From Flavobacteriales bacterium (GTDB lineage Bacteria > Bacteroidota > Bacteroidia > Flavobacteriales > UA16): 5,984 bases of DNA. This document shows positions 5,208-5,984 of this stretch, in pieces (position 1 is the stretch's first letter; each line of letters begins with the position of its first letter). The DNA lies in the NCBI GenBank assembly GCA_030831885.1, contig JAURKF010000205.1, positions 1 to 5,984 of the forward strand, read 5' to 3'. The notes under the pieces are model-generated. The model saw only the letters and a list, made by a program, of their open reading frames with translations, had not been told where the DNA came from and ran no database searches. Made by a program: the position numbers and the translations under genes.

Positions 5208-5984
5208 CTACTTCTTTGCGGATTTCTTTGGGGCAGATTTTTTAGCTGCAGCCTTCTTGGGCGCCGCCTTCTTAGCGACTGGCTTTCTGGAAGCGGCCTT
5301 CTTGCGTGCAGCAGGATTCGCTTCCTGCTCAGTTATAGTTGCCAGCACTTCTGATAACGATATTGTTTTCGCATCGCTACCCTTTGGAAGCTTAAAGTTA
5401 TCCTTGTTCCGCTTTATGTAGGGGCCAAAACGTCCTTGAATAATTTGAATTTCCGGCTGCTCATCGAATTTCTGAATCAACGCAGCATTGACACCATTAA
5501 TCTTATCTTCAATGAGCTTAATAGCCCGATTCAACTCAATTGTAAAAGGATCATCTCCTTCTTTCACGCGCAGAGAAGCATACAAACTTCCCCATTTTAC
5601 AAAAGGACCGAAACGTCCGAATGCCGCCGTGACCGGTAGCCCCTGATATTCTCCGACAAGTCGAGGTAAATCAAACAACTTAAGGGCCTCGTCAAGTGTG
5701 ATGGTTCCAATACTTTGGCCCGCCCGAAGAGATGCGAACTTCTTATCTTCATCCTCACTGCCACCCAATTGCACTACAGGTCCAAAGCGCGCTATGCGTG
5801 CGATAACCGGTTTACTGCTCTTCGGATCAGTGCCCAGTTCACGCTCGCCCGACTGCCTGGAAGCATTCTCAATCGTATAGGCCACATTTTCATGAAATGG
5901 CTTATAAAACTTCTTCATCATCTCCTGCCAAGGCAGCTTACCTTCGGCTATCTCGTCAAACTCCTGCTCCACATTGGCCGTAAA
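5208..5984 (-). CDS. topA: DNA topoisomerase I (TopA), C-terminal part
   Basis: This is the 3' end of topA; the frame is open to the right window edge, so the catalytic N-terminal part, with the active-site Tyr, lies outside. TopA is a type IA topoisomerase that relaxes negative supercoils. The fragment has 258 residues and opens FTANVEQEFDEIAEGKLPW, the conserved end of the topoisomerase core, followed by KKFYKPFHENV. Three C-terminal repeat units follow, each with an (A/G)RFGP signature: ARFGPVVQLG, GRFGPFVKWG and GRFGPYIKRN, at about residues 65, 123 and 184 of the fragment. No zinc-binding Cys clusters of the E. coli type are visible, as expected for this repeat architecture. The last 34 residues form a Lys/Ala/Pro tail. 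The stop is TAG, 80 bp before the arginase-like gene on the same strand. A GTG at 5972 is an internal Val codon, not a start. Confidence 0.95.
   Translation of the reverse strand, partial: FTANVEQEFDEIAEGKLPWQEMMKKFYKPFHENVAYTIENASRQSGERELGTDPKSSKPVIARIARFGPVVQLGGSEDEDKKFASLRAGQSIGTITLDEALKLFDLPRLVGEYQGLPVTAAFGRFGPFVKWGSLYASLRVKEGDDPFTIELNRAIKLIEDKINGVNAALIQKFDEQPEIQIIQGRFGPYIKRNKDNFKLPKGSDAKTISLSEVLATITEQEANPAARKKAASRKPVAKKAAPKKAAAKKSAPKKSAKK
5211..5312 (-). repeat. topA: Low-complexity Lys/Ala/Pro repeat encoding the TopA tail
   Basis: The last 34 codons of topA encode a degenerate repeat of the type (A/P)KK(A/S)A, with 13 Lys and 2 Arg (AAPKKAAAKKSAPKKSAKK at the end). It resembles the tail of histone H1 and of bacterial histone-like proteins. 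It probably adds non-specific DNA binding to TopA. Such tracts vary in length between relatives through slippage. Read on the opposite strand it produces a hydrophobic Phe/Leu/Ala reading frame that is not a gene. Confidence 0.6.

Noticed and set aside
5200..5421. Plus-strand frame of 73 codons with hydrophobic FLAAAFL-type repeats, resembling a small membrane protein
   Set aside because: It is the antisense of the Lys/Ala tail and last repeat of TopA; AAG and GCC codons read backwards give Phe, Leu and Ala. No ribosome site or independent support.
5208..5972. A complete 254-residue protein starting at GTG 5972
   Set aside because: The frame continues to the window edge with conserved TopA residues (FTAN before the Val), so this is the C-terminal part of a longer gene.

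Overview
The window reads as chromosomal DNA of a member of the Bacteroidota (formerly Bacteroidetes). The main reason is an unmistakable porP-gldK-gldL-gldM run, the core of the type IX secretion system (T9SS) and gliding motility apparatus, which is known only from this phylum. Supporting signs are weak Shine-Dalgarno sequences, A-rich leaders, and one candidate promoter of the Bacteroidota -33/-7 type. The genus cannot be told from the sequence.

All genes lie on the minus strand, so transcription runs from high to low coordinates. In that order: the 3' end of topA (DNA topoisomerase I, from the right window edge to 5208); a divergent arginase/formimidoylglutamase-family gene (5127-3961); porP/sprF (3828-2878), an outer-membrane-associated T9SS protein; gldK (2735-1356), an outer-membrane lipoprotein with a formylglycine-generating-enzyme (FGE) fold; gldL (1308-499), the inner-membrane motor stator; and the first 146 codons of gldM (440-1), the inner-membrane and periplasm-spanning motor partner. 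gldN would be expected just beyond the left edge. The window is almost entirely coding. The spacers are 80, 132, 142, 47 and 58 bp, and no gene-free stretch exceeds 300 bp.

How the genes work together, from published work on this system: GldL and GldM form the proton-driven rotary motor in the inner membrane, GldM reaches across the periplasm to the GldK-GldN ring under the outer membrane, and PorP/SprF-type proteins sit at the outer membrane and help with secretion or surface anchoring of substrates. The key motor residues are visible here: Arg9 of GldM and Glu48 in the second membrane helix of GldL. The best promoter candidate lies before porP (3882-3911), which fits a porP-gldKLM(N) unit separate from topA and the arginase-like gene. 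A hairpin between porP and gldK may adjust how much transcript continues into gldK.

The most unusual element is the arginase-like protein. Its fold signatures are recognisable, but at least three of the six canonical metal ligands appear substituted, so it may be a pseudoenzyme or an enzyme with different chemistry. I see no mobile element, CRISPR array, tRNA or rRNA, and no evidence of a wholly unknown multi-gene system.
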